Positions 1-9,425 are shown, numbered from the stretch's first letter. The stretch is 64,000 nt of DNA from Denitrobaculum tricleocarpae (GCF_007004665.1 NZ_ML660055.1:310001-374000); one strand, 5' to 3'. The notes: a model not told the origin generated them from the letters alone. Numbers and translations are program-made.

Positions 1-150
1 CTCAACCTCTACGTGATCCAGGCCGTCGGAAAGGCCAAGATCGGCGAGGTCGCCAGCGGCGTCTGGCCGTTCCTGCTGCTCATGCTTCTGACGGTTTTGC
101 TCTGTTATCTTTTCCCGGATCTGGTGCTCTATATTCCCTTCAAATTGTAG
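1..150 (+). CDS. TRAP transporter large permease (DctM-like), C-terminal end only
   Basis: Open from the first base and ends at TAG 148-150. The 49 visible residues read LNLYVIQAVGKAK followed by a hydrophobic helix (WPFLLLMLLTVLLCYLFPD) and a short polar tail, as at the C-terminus of the large membrane subunit of TRAP transporters, which use an ion gradient and a periplasmic binding protein to import carboxylates and related solutes. The rest of the gene lies outside the window. The next genes on the same strand encode an M24 hydrolase and an Asp/Glu racemase-like enzyme, so the transporter may supply their substrate; that is inference from position. Confidence 0.75.
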   Translation, partial: LNLYVIQAVGKAKIGEVASGVWPFLLLMLLTVLLCYLFPDLVLYIPFKL

Positions 151-289
151 CGCGCGCGGCGGAGTGAAACCGATCGCAGCTGATGTAGCGGAATTTCCGC
201 TCTCTTCTCGACTAACAGGTTGCAATTAAAGAGCAATTGCCCGACAAATAACGCCGGAGCGTGTGCCAGAATACAAGGGTCGGGGGCTG

Positions 290-1483
290 ATGAGCGGATC
301 GAACGTTTTGTATGAGTTGCGGCCGGCCCCGGAACGGGGGTTCCCGGAGTCGGAATTCGAGGCGAGACTGCAAGCCGCTCAGAGACTGATGTCCGTGCAA
401 CGCATGAGCGCGCTTCTGCTTTCTACCGAACCAGAAGTCCGTTATTTCTCCGGCTTTCTCACGCAGTTCTGGCAAAGTCCGACCCGGCCATGGTTTCTGG
501 TGATCCCCGCTAAGGGCAAACCCATCGCTGTTGTCCCGGCCATTGGCGCGGACGTGATGGCACGGACCTGGGTCGAGGATATCCGTACCTGGTCCTCCCC
601 CCGGCCGGAGGACGACGGCATCACGCTGTTGACCACGGCGCTGCGCGACTCTGCCGGTGCGACCGGACGGATCGGCGTGCCGATGGGTCCGGAGACGCAT
701 CTGCGCATGCCACTCGGCGATTTCGACAAGATCCGGAAGACCCTGCATGGAAATGACTTTGTCGATGCAACAGGCATTCTGCGCAGCCTGCGCATGGTCA
801 AGTCGGACATTGAGGTCGAGAAAATCCAACACATCTGTGGGGTGGTCTCCAGCGCCTTCGAGGCCCTGCCCGAACTCCTGTCCGATGATCAAACCGAGAT
901 CGAGGCCTTTCGGACCTTCAAGACCGAGATTCTGCGCCGGGGCGGCGATGACGTGCCCTATCTTGTCGGCGGGGCCGGTCAGGGCGGATACGAGGATATC
1001 ATCTCGCCACCCACGAACCGCCGCCTTCAACAGGGCGATCTGCTGATGCTCGACACCGGTGCGGTGTTTGATGGCTACTTTTGTGATTTCGACCGGAATT
1101 TCTGGTTTGGCAAAGCCTCCGATCAGGTCCGGCGCGCCTATGACACGGTCTATGCGGCAACCCAGGCAGGCTTTCGCGCGGCCAGGCCAGGCGCGACCAC
1201 CAGTGACCTTTTCCAAGCCATGTGGCGCGCCCTGGAGGACGGCGGCGCCCTCGGTAACGACGTCGGGCGGCTGGGACACGGCCTGGGCATGCAGTTGACC
1301 GAATGGCCCTCCAATACGGCGACCGACGGCACCCTGCTGGTCCCCAACATGGTGCTGACCCTCGAGCCCGGCATGACCTTCGCGCCCGGCAAGCAGATGG
1401 TCCATGAGGAAAACATCGTTATCCGTGATGGTGGCGCCGAGTGGCTGACCCGGCGCGCGCCGGCGGAATTGCCCGAGATATAG
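290..1483 (+). CDS. M24 family metallohydrolase (Xaa-Pro peptidase / creatinase fold)
   Basis: A 397-residue pita-bread-fold protein with an N-terminal creatinase-like domain (to about residue 150) and a C-terminal M24 domain. All five metal ligands of the family are visible: Asp255 in LDTGAVFDG, Asp266 in YFCDFD, His330 in LGHGLG, Glu359 in LTLEPGM and Glu373 or Glu374 in VHEENIV, so a two-metal hydrolase is likely. An in-frame GTG lies at 263; ATG 290 is preferred because a run of Gs sits just before it. It stands between a TRAP transporter and an Asp/Glu racemase-like gene, which suggests uptake and breakdown of an amino-acid derivative. The exact substrate (dipeptide, creatine-like or ectoine-like compound) cannot be told. 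Confidence 0.85.
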   Translation: MSGSNVLYELRPAPERGFPESEFEARLQAAQRLMSVQRMSALLLSTEPEVRYFSGFLTQFWQSPTRPWFLVIPAKGKPIAVVPAIGADVMARTWVEDIRTWSSPRPEDDGITLLTTALRDSAGATGRIGVPMGPETHLRMPLGDFDKIRKTLHGNDFVDATGILRSLRMVKSDIEVEKIQHICGVVSSAFEALPELLSDDQTEIEAFRTFKTEILRRGGDDVPYLVGGAGQGGYEDIISPPTNRRLQQGDLLMLDTGAVFDGYFCDFDRNFWFGKASDQVRRAYDTVYAATQAGFRAARPGATTSDLFQAMWRALEDGGALGNDVGRLGHGLGMQLTEWPSNTATDGTLLVPNMVLTLEPGMTFAPGKQMVHEENIVIRDGGAEWLTRRAPAELPEI

Positions 1484-1562
1484 CAGGCGCGTGATCACGT
1501 CAGGACGTGATACCCTGCGCGCATCACCAGTCGGCCCTTTAATATGCGGAAAGTTTCGGGAG

Positions 1563-2375
1563 ATGACAGCATTGGAAGCCGCAGCGGCGCCGGACTTGCC
1601 GCTGACGTTCGAAACCGATGCCGGGATCGGGTACCGCGCCAAACTGGGCCTGATTGTCCTGGAAACCGACCAGACCATTGAGCCGGAACTGCGCGACTTG
1701 CTTGGCCTGGAGGGCGTGGCCCTCTATCACAGCCGCATCCCGAGCGATCGCGAGGTGACACCTGAAACCCTGGCGCGCATGGAAGCGAATCTGCCTGCCG
1801 CCTCCCGGCTTTTACCTGCTGCTGCGGCACTCGACGTGGTGGGCTACGGCTGTACGTCGGGCACGACCATCATCGGCGAAGAAAAAGTCGCGCAAGCGGT
1901 CCGCGCGGGCCTCGAAGCAAACGGCGGCAAAAGAGCCGGCGGCACGGCGGTCACCAATCCCCTCACCGCCGTCAAAGCCGCCTTGCGTGCCCTTGAGGCT
2001 GTCAGGATCGGCTTTATCACACCCTATTTGCCGGACGTAACGGACGCCATGCGCCGCCACCTCGAACAGCAGGGCATCGTCATTATGCAGATGGCCTCCT
2101 TTAATCAGAGCGAGGAGGAGGTCGTCGCCCGCATCACGCCCGCTTCAATCCGCGACGCCATTCTCTCGGTCGGGCGCGGAGAAGACTGCGATGCCGTGTT
2201 TGTTTCCTGCACGAACCTGCGCGTCCTGCCGGTCATCGCGGAGGCCGAGGCCGAGTTGGGCAAAGCCGTAATCTCGAGCAATCTGGCCCTCGCCTGGCAC
2301 ATGCTACGGCTGGCCGGTATCGCCGACAGCCCTCCCGGGCGCGGGCGGCTGTTTGAAACCACGATGACCCGCTAA
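1563..2375 (+). CDS. Asp/Glu racemase superfamily enzyme (maleate isomerase / arylmalonate decarboxylase-like)
   Basis: A 270-residue protein with the two cysteine motifs of the Asp/Glu racemase superfamily: VGYGCTSGTT in the first half and VFVSCTNLR in the second, with the family-typical ISSNLALAWHMLR near the end. Members isomerise maleate, racemise amino acids or decarboxylate malonates through one or two catalytic Cys. GTG 1491 would give 294 residues, but ATG 1563 has a clear GGGAG ribosome site just upstream and drops a tail with no family character. It follows the M24 hydrolase by 79 bases on the same strand and may act on its product. Its stop overlaps the stop of the convergent azlD (TAA/TAG at 2372-2375). 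Confidence 0.82.
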   Translation: MTALEAAAAPDLPLTFETDAGIGYRAKLGLIVLETDQTIEPELRDLLGLEGVALYHSRIPSDREVTPETLARMEANLPAASRLLPAAAALDVVGYGCTSGTTIIGEEKVAQAVRAGLEANGGKRAGGTAVTNPLTAVKAALRALEAVRIGFITPYLPDVTDAMRRHLEQQGIVIMQMASFNQSEEEVVARITPASIRDAILSVGRGEDCDAVFVSCTNLRVLPVIAEAEAELGKAVISSNLALAWHMLRLAGIADSPPGRGRLFETTMTR

Positions 2376-2668
2376 ATCAGCAGAGCCCGCAGCGCCACGA
2401 GAACGAGCATACCCGCAGCCACACTCATCATCAGAGACGCCCTGAGCGCCATCAGGCCCGCCACCAGGATAGCCAATGCCTCGGAACTGCCGTTGGTGAA
2501 AACGTAAGGGGCGACCAGCGCCGTCAGAACCGCGGTCGGCACGGATGCCAGGGCGGCCTTTGCCCGGTAATGAATCTCACCAAACCTCGATAAGACCAGA
2601 TGACCGCCGATACGGGTAAGATAAGTGACGGCGGCGCAGGCAAGGATGATCAGCACTGTCTCATGCAT
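2372..2668 (-). CDS. azlD: AzlD family branched-chain amino acid export subunit
   Basis: A 98-residue, three- to four-helix membrane protein (YLTRIGGHLVL near the start, then VPTAVLTALVAPYVF). AzlD is the small partner of AzlC in a branched-chain amino acid exporter of the inner membrane. An in-frame start further upstream would add residues encoded inside azlC; ATG 2668 is chosen because it follows a purine-rich GGAGGGGGAG site and overlaps the azlC stop by 8 bases, the usual arrangement for translational coupling. It ends exactly against the convergent racemase-like gene. Confidence 0.88.
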   Translation of the reverse strand: MHETVLIILACAAVTYLTRIGGHLVLSRFGEIHYRAKAALASVPTAVLTALVAPYVFTNGSSEALAILVAGLMALRASLMMSVAAGMLVLVALRALLI

Positions 2669-3386
2669 TGAGCTTCTCCCCCTCCGGCAGGTCCTCTTTT
2701 TCCGGCCGCGCCAAAACCGCAGCGACCAGCAGACCGGCAAGTCCGCCCAGCGTGATGTGCCAGGGTGTTCCGAGGGTGAAGTATGCGATCAAGGAGACGC
2801 CGGCGCTGACCACGAGGACCGGCAGAAAGCTGGGACGCTTATGAAAGCCGACCACGAGACCGGTGAAGTAAATCGGCAGAATGAAATCAACGCCGTAGCG
2901 TTCCACATTCTCAATCAGCGACCCAAAAAGGCCGCCGAGGCTGGCAGTGGCAATCCAGGTGACATAGACGCAGGCCGCATAGGCGAAGTAGTAGGCCGGG
3001 CGCAACCCGCTGCGCGCAGCGCGCGCTTCCGAAGCCGCATACTGCGGATCGACCAGAAGGAAAAAGGCCGCCGCCCTCTGCGGGCCGGAAAAGCGCGCCA
3101 TGCTCCGGCCAATGGCCGCCGAGTACAAGACATGCCGGAAGTTGATGGCGAAGACCGAGAGCACGACAGACCAGGCCGGAACATTCTGACCCAGGAGTTC
3201 GACCATGACGTATTGGCTGGCGACCGCATAGATCGTCAGACAGGCCAGCAGCATCTCATGAAAGCTTAGTCCCTGCTCGATTGCGACCGCGCCGAACACT
3301 GCCGAGAAGGGGGCCACGGCCAGCAGGACCGGCGCAGCGTCCTTTACACCATCGCGAATATCGGCCGAACGATTGACCACAGACAT
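2661..3386 (-). CDS. azlC: AzlC family branched-chain amino acid permease
   Basis: A 241-residue polytopic membrane protein with the AzlC hallmarks PFSAVFGAVAIEQG (about residues 26-39), the SQYVMVELLGQ segment and INFRHVLYSAAI. With AzlD it forms an exporter of branched-chain amino acids or analogues. The gene is divergent from an XRE-cupin regulator across about 110 bases that carry several inverted GAAC/GTTC half-sites, so it is very probably controlled by that regulator, as azlCD often is by a neighbouring transcription factor. It overlaps azlD at its 3' end. Confidence 0.9.
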   Translation of the reverse strand: MSVVNRSADIRDGVKDAAPVLLAVAPFSAVFGAVAIEQGLSFHEMLLACLTIYAVASQYVMVELLGQNVPAWSVVLSVFAINFRHVLYSAAIGRSMARFSGPQRAAAFFLLVDPQYAASEARAARSGLRPAYYFAYAACVYVTWIATASLGGLFGSLIENVERYGVDFILPIYFTGLVVGFHKRPSFLPVLVVSAGVSLIAYFTLGTPWHITLGGLAGLLVAAVLARPEKEDLPEGEKLNA

Positions 3387-3398
3387 GAATCTCTATCC

Positions 3399-3476
3399 AA
3401 ACGAACAACGTTCTTTATAATGAACACATGAAGGTTCGTTCGTCAAACCGAACGATGTTTGTTTTAAAGAACAAAC
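3399..3476. promoter_or_regulatory. Divergent azlC / XRE-regulator control region with inverted GAAC-type half-sites
   Basis: The spacer holds GAAC-AAC-GTTC (3403-3413), a TATAAT box on the + strand (3416-3421), scattered GTTCG/CGAAC copies (about 3433-3455) and a perfect 7-bp inverted repeat GTTTGTT-N6-AACAAAC (3457-3476). Such clustered palindromes are expected for a self-regulating XRE protein. The last palindrome would lie inside the coding region if translation began at ATG 3428, which supports the downstream start at 3497. That the XRE protein binds here is inference. Confidence 0.6.
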
Positions 3477-3496
3477 TCTCTCAACAGGATGTGGAC

Positions 3497-4045
3497 ATGA
3501 CACCGGGTGCCTTGATCGCCAGAGCAATCCAGAAAGAACGTCAACGGGCGGACCTGAGCCTGTCGGCTCTGGCTTCCAGGGCCGGCCTCGCGAAATCCAC
3601 TCTGTCTCAACTGGAGGCCGGCCAGGGAAACCCCAGTGTCGAGACGCTTTGGTCGATCGCGTCAGCCCTGGACATTCCCTTCAGCTTTTTATTCGAGACG
3701 GCTGAGCCCGAGTTGACCCTCATCCGGGCGCAAGAAGGCCTGAGCCTTTCATCAGAGCTTTCGGAATTCTCAGCGACCCTTCTGGCCAATTGCCCGCCTG
3801 CCAGCCGGAGAGATCTCTATCGTGTGCACCTGCGCAAAGGATCTGTCCGGCAATCAGAGCCCCATCCGCAGGGAACGCTCGAGCATGCTCTGGTTTCCAG
3901 CGGCCGCGTCAGACTGGGTCCGCTGGACGCGACCGAAGACCTCGGGCCCGGCGATTACTTTCGCTATCCCGCCGATATCAGTCACAGCTATCAGTCGCTC
4001 TCGGATCACGCTGTGCTTTTGCTGGTCATGGAAAGTCCGCGGTAA
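3497..4045 (+). CDS. XRE family transcriptional regulator with C-terminal cupin domain
   Basis: A 182-residue regulator: helix-turn-helix of the XRE type at about residues 5-60 (LSLSALASRAGLAKSTLSQLEAG, then NPSVETLWSIASALD) followed by a cupin sensor domain (HPQGTLEHALVSSGRVRLG to the C-terminus, with GDYFRYPADISHSYQ). Such proteins bind a small ligand through the cupin and control transport or amino acid genes. ATG 3428 is also in frame, but ATG 3497 has AGGA seven bases upstream, starts right at the domain and leaves the palindromic control region outside the gene. Divergent from azlCD, so probably its regulator. Confidence 0.85.
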   Translation: MTPGALIARAIQKERQRADLSLSALASRAGLAKSTLSQLEAGQGNPSVETLWSIASALDIPFSFLFETAEPELTLIRAQEGLSLSSELSEFSATLLANCPPASRRDLYRVHLRKGSVRQSEPHPQGTLEHALVSSGRVRLGPLDATEDLGPGDYFRYPADISHSYQSLSDHAVLLLVMESPR

Positions 4046-4140
4046 AACGGCTCACTGCGGGCCTCCGGCACTGGAATGCAACCGAACGACGCCGTCTTCG
4101 GCCAGTGGCCGTTGTCTTTTAGAGGGAAAAGAAGGAAACA

Positions 4141-4215
4141 TGGAGCGGGCGATGAGATTCGAACTCACGACCCTAACCTTGGCAAGGTTATGCTCTACCC
4201 CTGAGCTACGCCCGC
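4141..4215 (-). tRNA. tRNA-Gly (GCC)
   Basis: Read on the minus strand: acceptor stem GCGGGCG pairing with CGCCCGC, D-arm with AGCTCAGGGGTAGAGC, anticodon loop TTGCCAA (anticodon GCC) on an AACC/GGTT stem, T-loop GTTCGAATC, and an encoded CCA end (TGG at 4141-4143 on the + strand). All arms fold. The anticodon reads GGC and GGU glycine codons. Confidence 0.97.
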
Positions 4216-4424
4216 ATCTTCATGTTCGGCGGCGGAGATACCGCCTTTCCGCGGGCAATGCAAGCCCCTCCTCTCTGATTTTTTGATTTTTCTTTAACCC
4301 TCACAGAGCGCGGCTTCAGTGGCACCGCGTCGTGCGCCGCACTTAGCCTGCACTTCAGGCTTGCGGGAGGGCCGTTCCGGACGTTATCAGGCTAAGTCTG
4401 CTAAGATTTACCGGAAAGATCGCC

Positions 4425-4970
4425 ATGTCCGAAAGCGAACAGGAAACAGCACTGCCCACCAAACCCGAGCAGCTCTTTGATTGCTTCAGGGAACTGGGTA
4501 TCGAGACCCGCACGATCGAGCATGCCCCGGTCTTTACGGTCGAAGAAGCGAAATCGGTTCGGGACGATCTGCCCGGAGGCCACAGCAAAAACCTTTTTCT
4601 GCGTAACAAAAAGGGCCAGATGTGGCTCGTGACCTGCTTCGAAGACCGCAAGATCGATCTCAAGGCGCTTGGCGCGGCCCTGGGCGCCGGAAGAGTCTCC
4701 TTCGGTTCACCGGACCGCCTGCGCACGCATCTCGGGGTAGAACCCGGCGCCGTCACGCCCTTTGCGGTCATCAACGACCGCGACAGCAACGTGACCTTCG
4801 TTCTGGACCAGGGAATGCTGGAGGCGGACCCGCTTAACTTCCATCCCCTGGTCAACCGCATGACCACCGCAATTGCGCCGCAGGATCTCATTAAGTTCCT
4901 CGAAGCGCAGAACCACGCCCCTGCGTTCCTCGACCTCGATGCACTCGAATCGGCGGCGCAGGAGAGCTAA
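4425..4970 (+). CDS. Prolyl-tRNA deacylase / YbaK-ProX family editing protein
   Basis: A 181-residue free-standing aminoacyl-tRNA editing domain of the YbaK/ProX family, which removes wrongly attached amino acids (Ala for ProX, Cys for YbaK) from tRNA-Pro in the cytoplasm. Visible hallmarks are the early VFTVEEAKSVR segment, the GGHSKNLFLRNKK region with the conserved catalytic-site lysine, and AVTPFAVINDRDSNVTFVLD. The length and GGHSKNLFLRNKK pattern fit the ProX (Ala-tRNA-Pro) group best. Starts at ATG 4425. It lies upstream of the cnoX-like gene on the same strand, with a 300-base gap. Confidence 0.85.
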   Translation: MSESEQETALPTKPEQLFDCFRELGIETRTIEHAPVFTVEEAKSVRDDLPGGHSKNLFLRNKKGQMWLVTCFEDRKIDLKALGAALGAGRVSFGSPDRLRTHLGVEPGAVTPFAVINDRDSNVTFVLDQGMLEADPLNFHPLVNRMTTAIAPQDLIKFLEAQNHAPAFLDLDALESAAQES

Positions 4971-5270
4971 CTCAGCCAATGGTCGCAGAAGACCCGGCGC
5001 CTTCGCCGGATGCCGCAGAATTGCTTGCTGTAACGGCTTGCTTTCCATCGCAGTAGCCGCCATGTAAATTGCGATTGCACAGAAATATGGCAGTCAGAGA
5101 CTGTGATATTCGGTTCCAGTGGAGCGCGGTCGCTAGACTGAGGGGGTTATTGCTTCTCTCAAGAAACGACATAGCTCCGGAATCGTAATCGGACTCTATA
5201 TCGGCTGCGGACAACAGCTCCCGGGCACAGGAAACACCGGGAACCTTGAACGAGAACAGGATTGCAATCT
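4971..5270 (+). other. 300-base gap between the deacylase and the thioredoxin gene
   Basis: No convincing gene. It presumably holds the cnoX promoter. A TTG at 5262 is in frame with the next gene but has no better ribosome site than the ATG at 5271. Confidence 0.4.
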
Positions 5271-6200
5271 ATGGAAACCATCATTGGGACCGACGGCCTG
5301 AACGGCGGCACAGCCGATGCCGATGCCATCAAGGACGGATCACAGGAAACCTTCGCGAAGGACGTCATCGAAGCCTCGATGAAGACTCCGGTTATCGTTG
5401 ATTTCTGGGCACCCTGGTGCGGTCCCTGCAAACAGTTAGGGCCCATGCTCGAGCAAGCCGTACGTGCGTCGCGCGGTGCTGTACGTATGGTTAAAATCAA
5501 CGTTGACGAGAACCAGGCGATCGCACAGCAGCTGCGGGTTCAGTCCATCCCTGCGGTCTATGCTTTTTTCCAGGGCCAGCCGGTCGACGGTTTTGTCGGC
5601 GCGCAGCCCGAAAGCCAGATCAAGGCCTTCGTTGAGCGTCTGGCGCAGGAAGCCGGCGGCAATCAGGGTGACAACCCCATTGAACAGGCTCTGGCGCAGG
5701 CTGAGGCCGCTCTGGAAGAAGGTCAGCACGGCCCCGCATCCGCCATCTTCGGCCAAATCCTGCAGCATGAAGCGGACAATGTCAGGGCGCTGGCCGGCTC
5801 GATCCGCTGCCGTCTGGGTGCAGATGATGTCGAGGGCGCGCGCGAGTTGCTCGATGCCCTCACGCCTGAGACCGCGAAAGCACCGGAGATCGCATCGGCC
5901 GCCGCCGCCGTCGAGCTCGCGGAGCAGTCGATGGACGCTGGCGAAATCACCGAACTGACACGCAAGGTCGAGCAGAACGAAAACGACCATCAGAGCCGCT
6001 TCGATCTGGCCCTGGCGCTTCAGGGTGCCGGAAAATCCGAAGCCGCCGCCGACGCGCTGCTGGAGATCGTCCGCCGTGACCGGGAATGGGACGAGCAGGC
6101 CGCGCGCAAGCAGCTGGTTAAACTTTTCGACGCCTGGGGCCAGACAGACCCGCTGACCCAGGATGTGCGAAGCCGCCTCTCCTCGATCCTCTTTTCGTAA
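5271..6200 (+). CDS. cnoX: Chaperedoxin CnoX-like: thioredoxin domain plus TPR region
   Basis: A 309-residue protein: thioredoxin domain at about residues 20-125 with active site Trp49-Cys50-Gly51-Pro52-Cys53, cis-proline in SIPAVYAF, then a helical TPR-like half (two A/E-rich repeats, about 135-309). This is the build of CnoX (YbbN), a holdase that works with GroEL and DnaK and protects proteins from over-oxidation. E. coli CnoX lacks the first Cys, while many alphaproteobacterial forms, like this one, keep both, so it may also be redox active. ATG 5271 is preferred over TTG 5262. Downstream are a coupled small ORF and a LON-domain gene, a proteostasis context. Confidence 0.85.
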   Translation: METIIGTDGLNGGTADADAIKDGSQETFAKDVIEASMKTPVIVDFWAPWCGPCKQLGPMLEQAVRASRGAVRMVKINVDENQAIAQQLRVQSIPAVYAFFQGQPVDGFVGAQPESQIKAFVERLAQEAGGNQGDNPIEQALAQAEAALEEGQHGPASAIFGQILQHEADNVRALAGSIRCRLGADDVEGARELLDALTPETAKAPEIASAAAAVELAEQSMDAGEITELTRKVEQNENDHQSRFDLALALQGAGKSEAAADALLEIVRRDREWDEQAARKQLVKLFDAWGQTDPLTQDVRSRLSSILFS

Positions 6201-6284
6201 CGCGGGACGTTTCCGTAAAAACGCTTGGGCTTGGGGCAAAGGCTTTTCAAAAGCAGGAATGTGAAGAGGACTTCAGGGCGCACT

Positions 6285-6404
6285 ATGAACGACAAGATGT
6301 CAGAGTTTCTGCGTTCGGCCGCCGTCCACTGGGCTAAACCAAGTGGCGCTGCAGGCTGTCTCGAACAAGAGGGCGAACGCCGTGCCGCAAAGGTGGCGGA
6401 ATGA
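6285..6404 (+). CDS. Small 39-residue ORF overlapping the start of the LON-domain gene
   Basis: ATG 6285, with AGGG six bases upstream, opens a 39-codon frame (starts MNDKMSEFLRSAAVHWAKP) that ends at TGA 6402-6404, overlapping the ATG of the next gene as ATGA. The peptide has no signal or membrane segment and is charged. The overlap and the ribosome site suggest it is translated and coupled to the LON-domain gene. I do not recognise it; it could be a leader peptide or a real small protein. Found by reading the gap, so only comparison with relatives can confirm it. Confidence 0.5.
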   Translation: MNDKMSEFLRSAAVHWAKPSGAAGCLEQEGERRAAKVAE

Positions 6405-7096
6405 CCCGCTCTCCCTTCGATCCCATATTCGACGATCTGCCCGCAGAGATCCCGGTCTTCCCGCTCTCCGGGGTCCTTTTGCTGCCCGGCGGGCATTTGC
6501 CATTGAATATCTTTGAGCCCCGCTATCTCGCGATGATCGACTCGGCGCTGAAAAGCAATCGCATCATCGGGATGGTTCAGCCCTGCGCGGAAGACAGCTC
6601 CAACACTCCGTTGCAATGCCCGCCGCCGGATCGGCCGACACTCTATGGTGTGGGGTGCGCCGGTCGCATCAACGCCTTCAGCGAGACCGACGACGGCCGT
6701 TATCTGCTCACGCTCGCAGGAGTCATCCGCTTCGAGATCACGTCTGAACTGGATCTGGAAAAGGGTTTCCGGCGGGTCACGGCTGATTACTCCCGGTTCC
6801 GGAACGATCTGTCGTCCGGCGCGGCGAACATCGACCGCGACCACCTGCTCGAGACCGTGCGCGGCTACTTCTCATCTCAGGGTATCCGGGGCGACTGGGA
6901 AGCCATCGGCCAGACCGAAGACGAGCATCTGGTAACGTCCCTGGCGATGATCTGCCCCTTCGCGGCCTCGGAAAAGCAGTTGCTGCTGGAAGCCGGCACC
7001 CTGCAGGAACGCGCAGAAACCATGACCAAGATCATGGAGATGGCAATCCACCAGCCGGGCGCCGACAAATCCAGCAGCGGTTTCTCGACCCACTGA
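6401..7096 (+). CDS. LON substrate-binding domain protein (peptidase S16 N-domain only)
   Basis: A 231-residue protein consisting of the LON N-terminal domain: IPVFPLSGVLLLPGGHLPLNIFEPRY at about residues 18-43, then GMVQP and GVGCAGRINAFSETDDGRYLLTLAGVIRF. The ATPase and protease parts of Lon are absent, as usual for this stand-alone family, whose exact role is unknown but which is thought to bind protein substrates. The start overlaps a small ORF by ATGA. In related genomes this gene is commonly followed by a Trm112 gene; here that gene is 6.4 kb away beyond a LacI/ABC block (recall of typical gene order, not checked). Confidence 0.88.
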   Translation: MTRSPFDPIFDDLPAEIPVFPLSGVLLLPGGHLPLNIFEPRYLAMIDSALKSNRIIGMVQPCAEDSSNTPLQCPPPDRPTLYGVGCAGRINAFSETDDGRYLLTLAGVIRFEITSELDLEKGFRRVTADYSRFRNDLSSGAANIDRDHLLETVRGYFSSQGIRGDWEAIGQTEDEHLVTSLAMICPFAASEKQLLLEAGTLQERAETMTKIMEMAIHQPGADKSSSGFSTH

Positions 7097-7097
7097 A

Positions 7098-7124
7098 CTT
7101 CGCATTTGCGAAGCGCCCGGGCGC
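7098..7124. terminator. Two adjoining palindromes in the convergent LON / lacI-type gap
   Basis: CTTCGCA-TT-TGCGAAG (7098-7113) is followed at once by GCGCCCGGGCGC (7113-7124), filling the whole 29-base gap between convergent genes. No T-run is present, so it is at best a bidirectional, imperfect terminator or an mRNA 3'-end protector. Confidence 0.4.
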
Positions 7125-7125
7125 G

Positions 7126-8136
7126 CTATTCGCCCCGCGTCGTCTCGCCCGCGATCAGCGTAATGGGCAGCGTGGTGGTGCGTTCCGTAGCCACCCCATG
7201 GATCCGGGCCAGCAGGTTTCGGGCGCCGACCACACCCATTTGGCGCCGGGGTGTTTTGGCAGTGGTGATGGGCACCGGCAACACCGTTGTCAGATCCAGT
7301 GCGTTAAAGCCCACGACACCGATGTCCTGGGGAATGCGCAGGCCATGGCGGCCGCAAGCCATCATGCCGCCGAAGGCCATATGGTCGTTCAGAAAAAACA
7401 CCACGTCCGGGCGTGACTCCTGCAGCAGCTCGTCAATGCCGGCCGCTCCGGCCCCAAAGGCGTGCCGTTCCGGCCGCCCGGCAACACGGATGGGATGTGA
7501 GCACGGCCCCTCATCAAAGGCCCGCTTGATCCCGCGCAGGCGCGCATCGGCTCGCCGGTCACGGCCAATCGGTGCCCCGACATAGGCCGGGCTTTGGTAT
7601 CCTAGAGTGACCGCATATCGGCCGAGTTCGTAACCGGCCGCCTCGTGATCGATCCCGACGCAGATGTCGATGGGATCAGCAGTGACATCCCAGATCTCGA
7701 GCGTGGGAATGCCTGCGGATCTTAGTTTCTGGCCGACGTCCGGCAGGTGATCGATCCCGGTCAGGATGACCGCCGCCGGGCGCCAGGTGAGGAGTCTCTC
7801 GACCCAGCGCTGCTCGCTCTCAGGACTGTATTCGGTCGTGTCGATGACACTGGCATAGCCCGCCCCTTCGAAGGTGCCGCGCATGCCCGCCAGGATTTCG
7901 GCGAAAACATCGTTGGCAAAGGTCGGGAGGGAAATGCCCACGAGATTTGAGTTCTCCACAGCCAGCGAACGGGCGTTGCTGTTGGGAACGTAGTTCAGCT
8001 TTTTCGCGATGCGCAGGATCTCCGCCCGCTTTTTTTCGGACACCCCCTCCACACCCCGGATCGCGCGCGAGACCGTCATCATGCTGACCTTCGCCGCTTC
8101 CGCCACTTCCCGAATTCCAACGCTGCTGCGCCGCAT
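7126..8136 (-). CDS. LacI/GalR family transcriptional regulator of the adjacent sugar ABC importer
   Basis: A 336-residue repressor-type protein: N-terminal LacI helix-turn-helix (IREVAEAAKVSMMTVSRAIRG, residues 8-28) and hinge (LNYVPNSNARSLA), then a periplasmic-binding-protein-like sensor domain (LVGISLPTFANDVFAEILAGM onward). It is divergent from an ABC sugar importer, with a LacI-type palindrome between them at 8178-8193, so it most likely represses that operon until the transported sugar, or a derivative, binds. The ligand cannot be named from sequence. Confidence 0.9.
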   Translation of the reverse strand: MRRSSVGIREVAEAAKVSMMTVSRAIRGVEGVSEKKRAEILRIAKKLNYVPNSNARSLAVENSNLVGISLPTFANDVFAEILAGMRGTFEGAGYASVIDTTEYSPESEQRWVERLLTWRPAAVILTGIDHLPDVGQKLRSAGIPTLEIWDVTADPIDICVGIDHEAAGYELGRYAVTLGYQSPAYVGAPIGRDRRADARLRGIKRAFDEGPCSHPIRVAGRPERHAFGAGAAGIDELLQESRPDVVFFLNDHMAFGGMMACGRHGLRIPQDIGVVGFNALDLTTVLPVPITTAKTPRRQMGVVGARNLLARIHGVATERTTTLPITLIAGETTRGE

Positions 8137-8177
8137 CTTGTTTTTGCGCCTTTTAACAAAGGTTTGGATTGGAGATT

Positions 8178-8193
8178 ACGTTAACGCTAACGT
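8178..8193. promoter_or_regulatory. LacI-family operator between the regulator and the ABC importer
   Basis: The 16-mer ACGTTAACGCTAACGT is an inverted repeat with 6-bp arms (ACGTTA/TAACGT) and a central CG, the usual shape of a LacI/GalR operator. It lies in the 159 bases between the divergent starts (8136 on minus, 8296 on plus). Confidence 0.75.
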
Positions 8194-8295
8194 TATTAAC
8201 ATGAACAGAGTCTTCTTAAAACCAGCGCTCACGTGCACTCTGAAGCGCATAAAAAGGTGGACTCAGCCTTAAATGAGCCGCCACGGGAGGAAAAT

Positions 8296-9378
<1,083 letters not shown>

Positions 9379-9425
9379 CGCGATAAAAAAACCAAAAAAC
9401 AGGAAAAACGAGGGAGGTAAAGACG

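Noticed and set aside
212-1678. A 488-codon open frame on the minus strand
   Set aside because: Antisense to the M24 gene, whose five metal ligands are intact; composition is that of a mirror frame.
8150-8200. CtrA site (TTAA-N7-TTAA) in the lacI-type spacer
   Set aside because: Spacing does not fit; the TTAA copies belong to the LacI-type palindrome.
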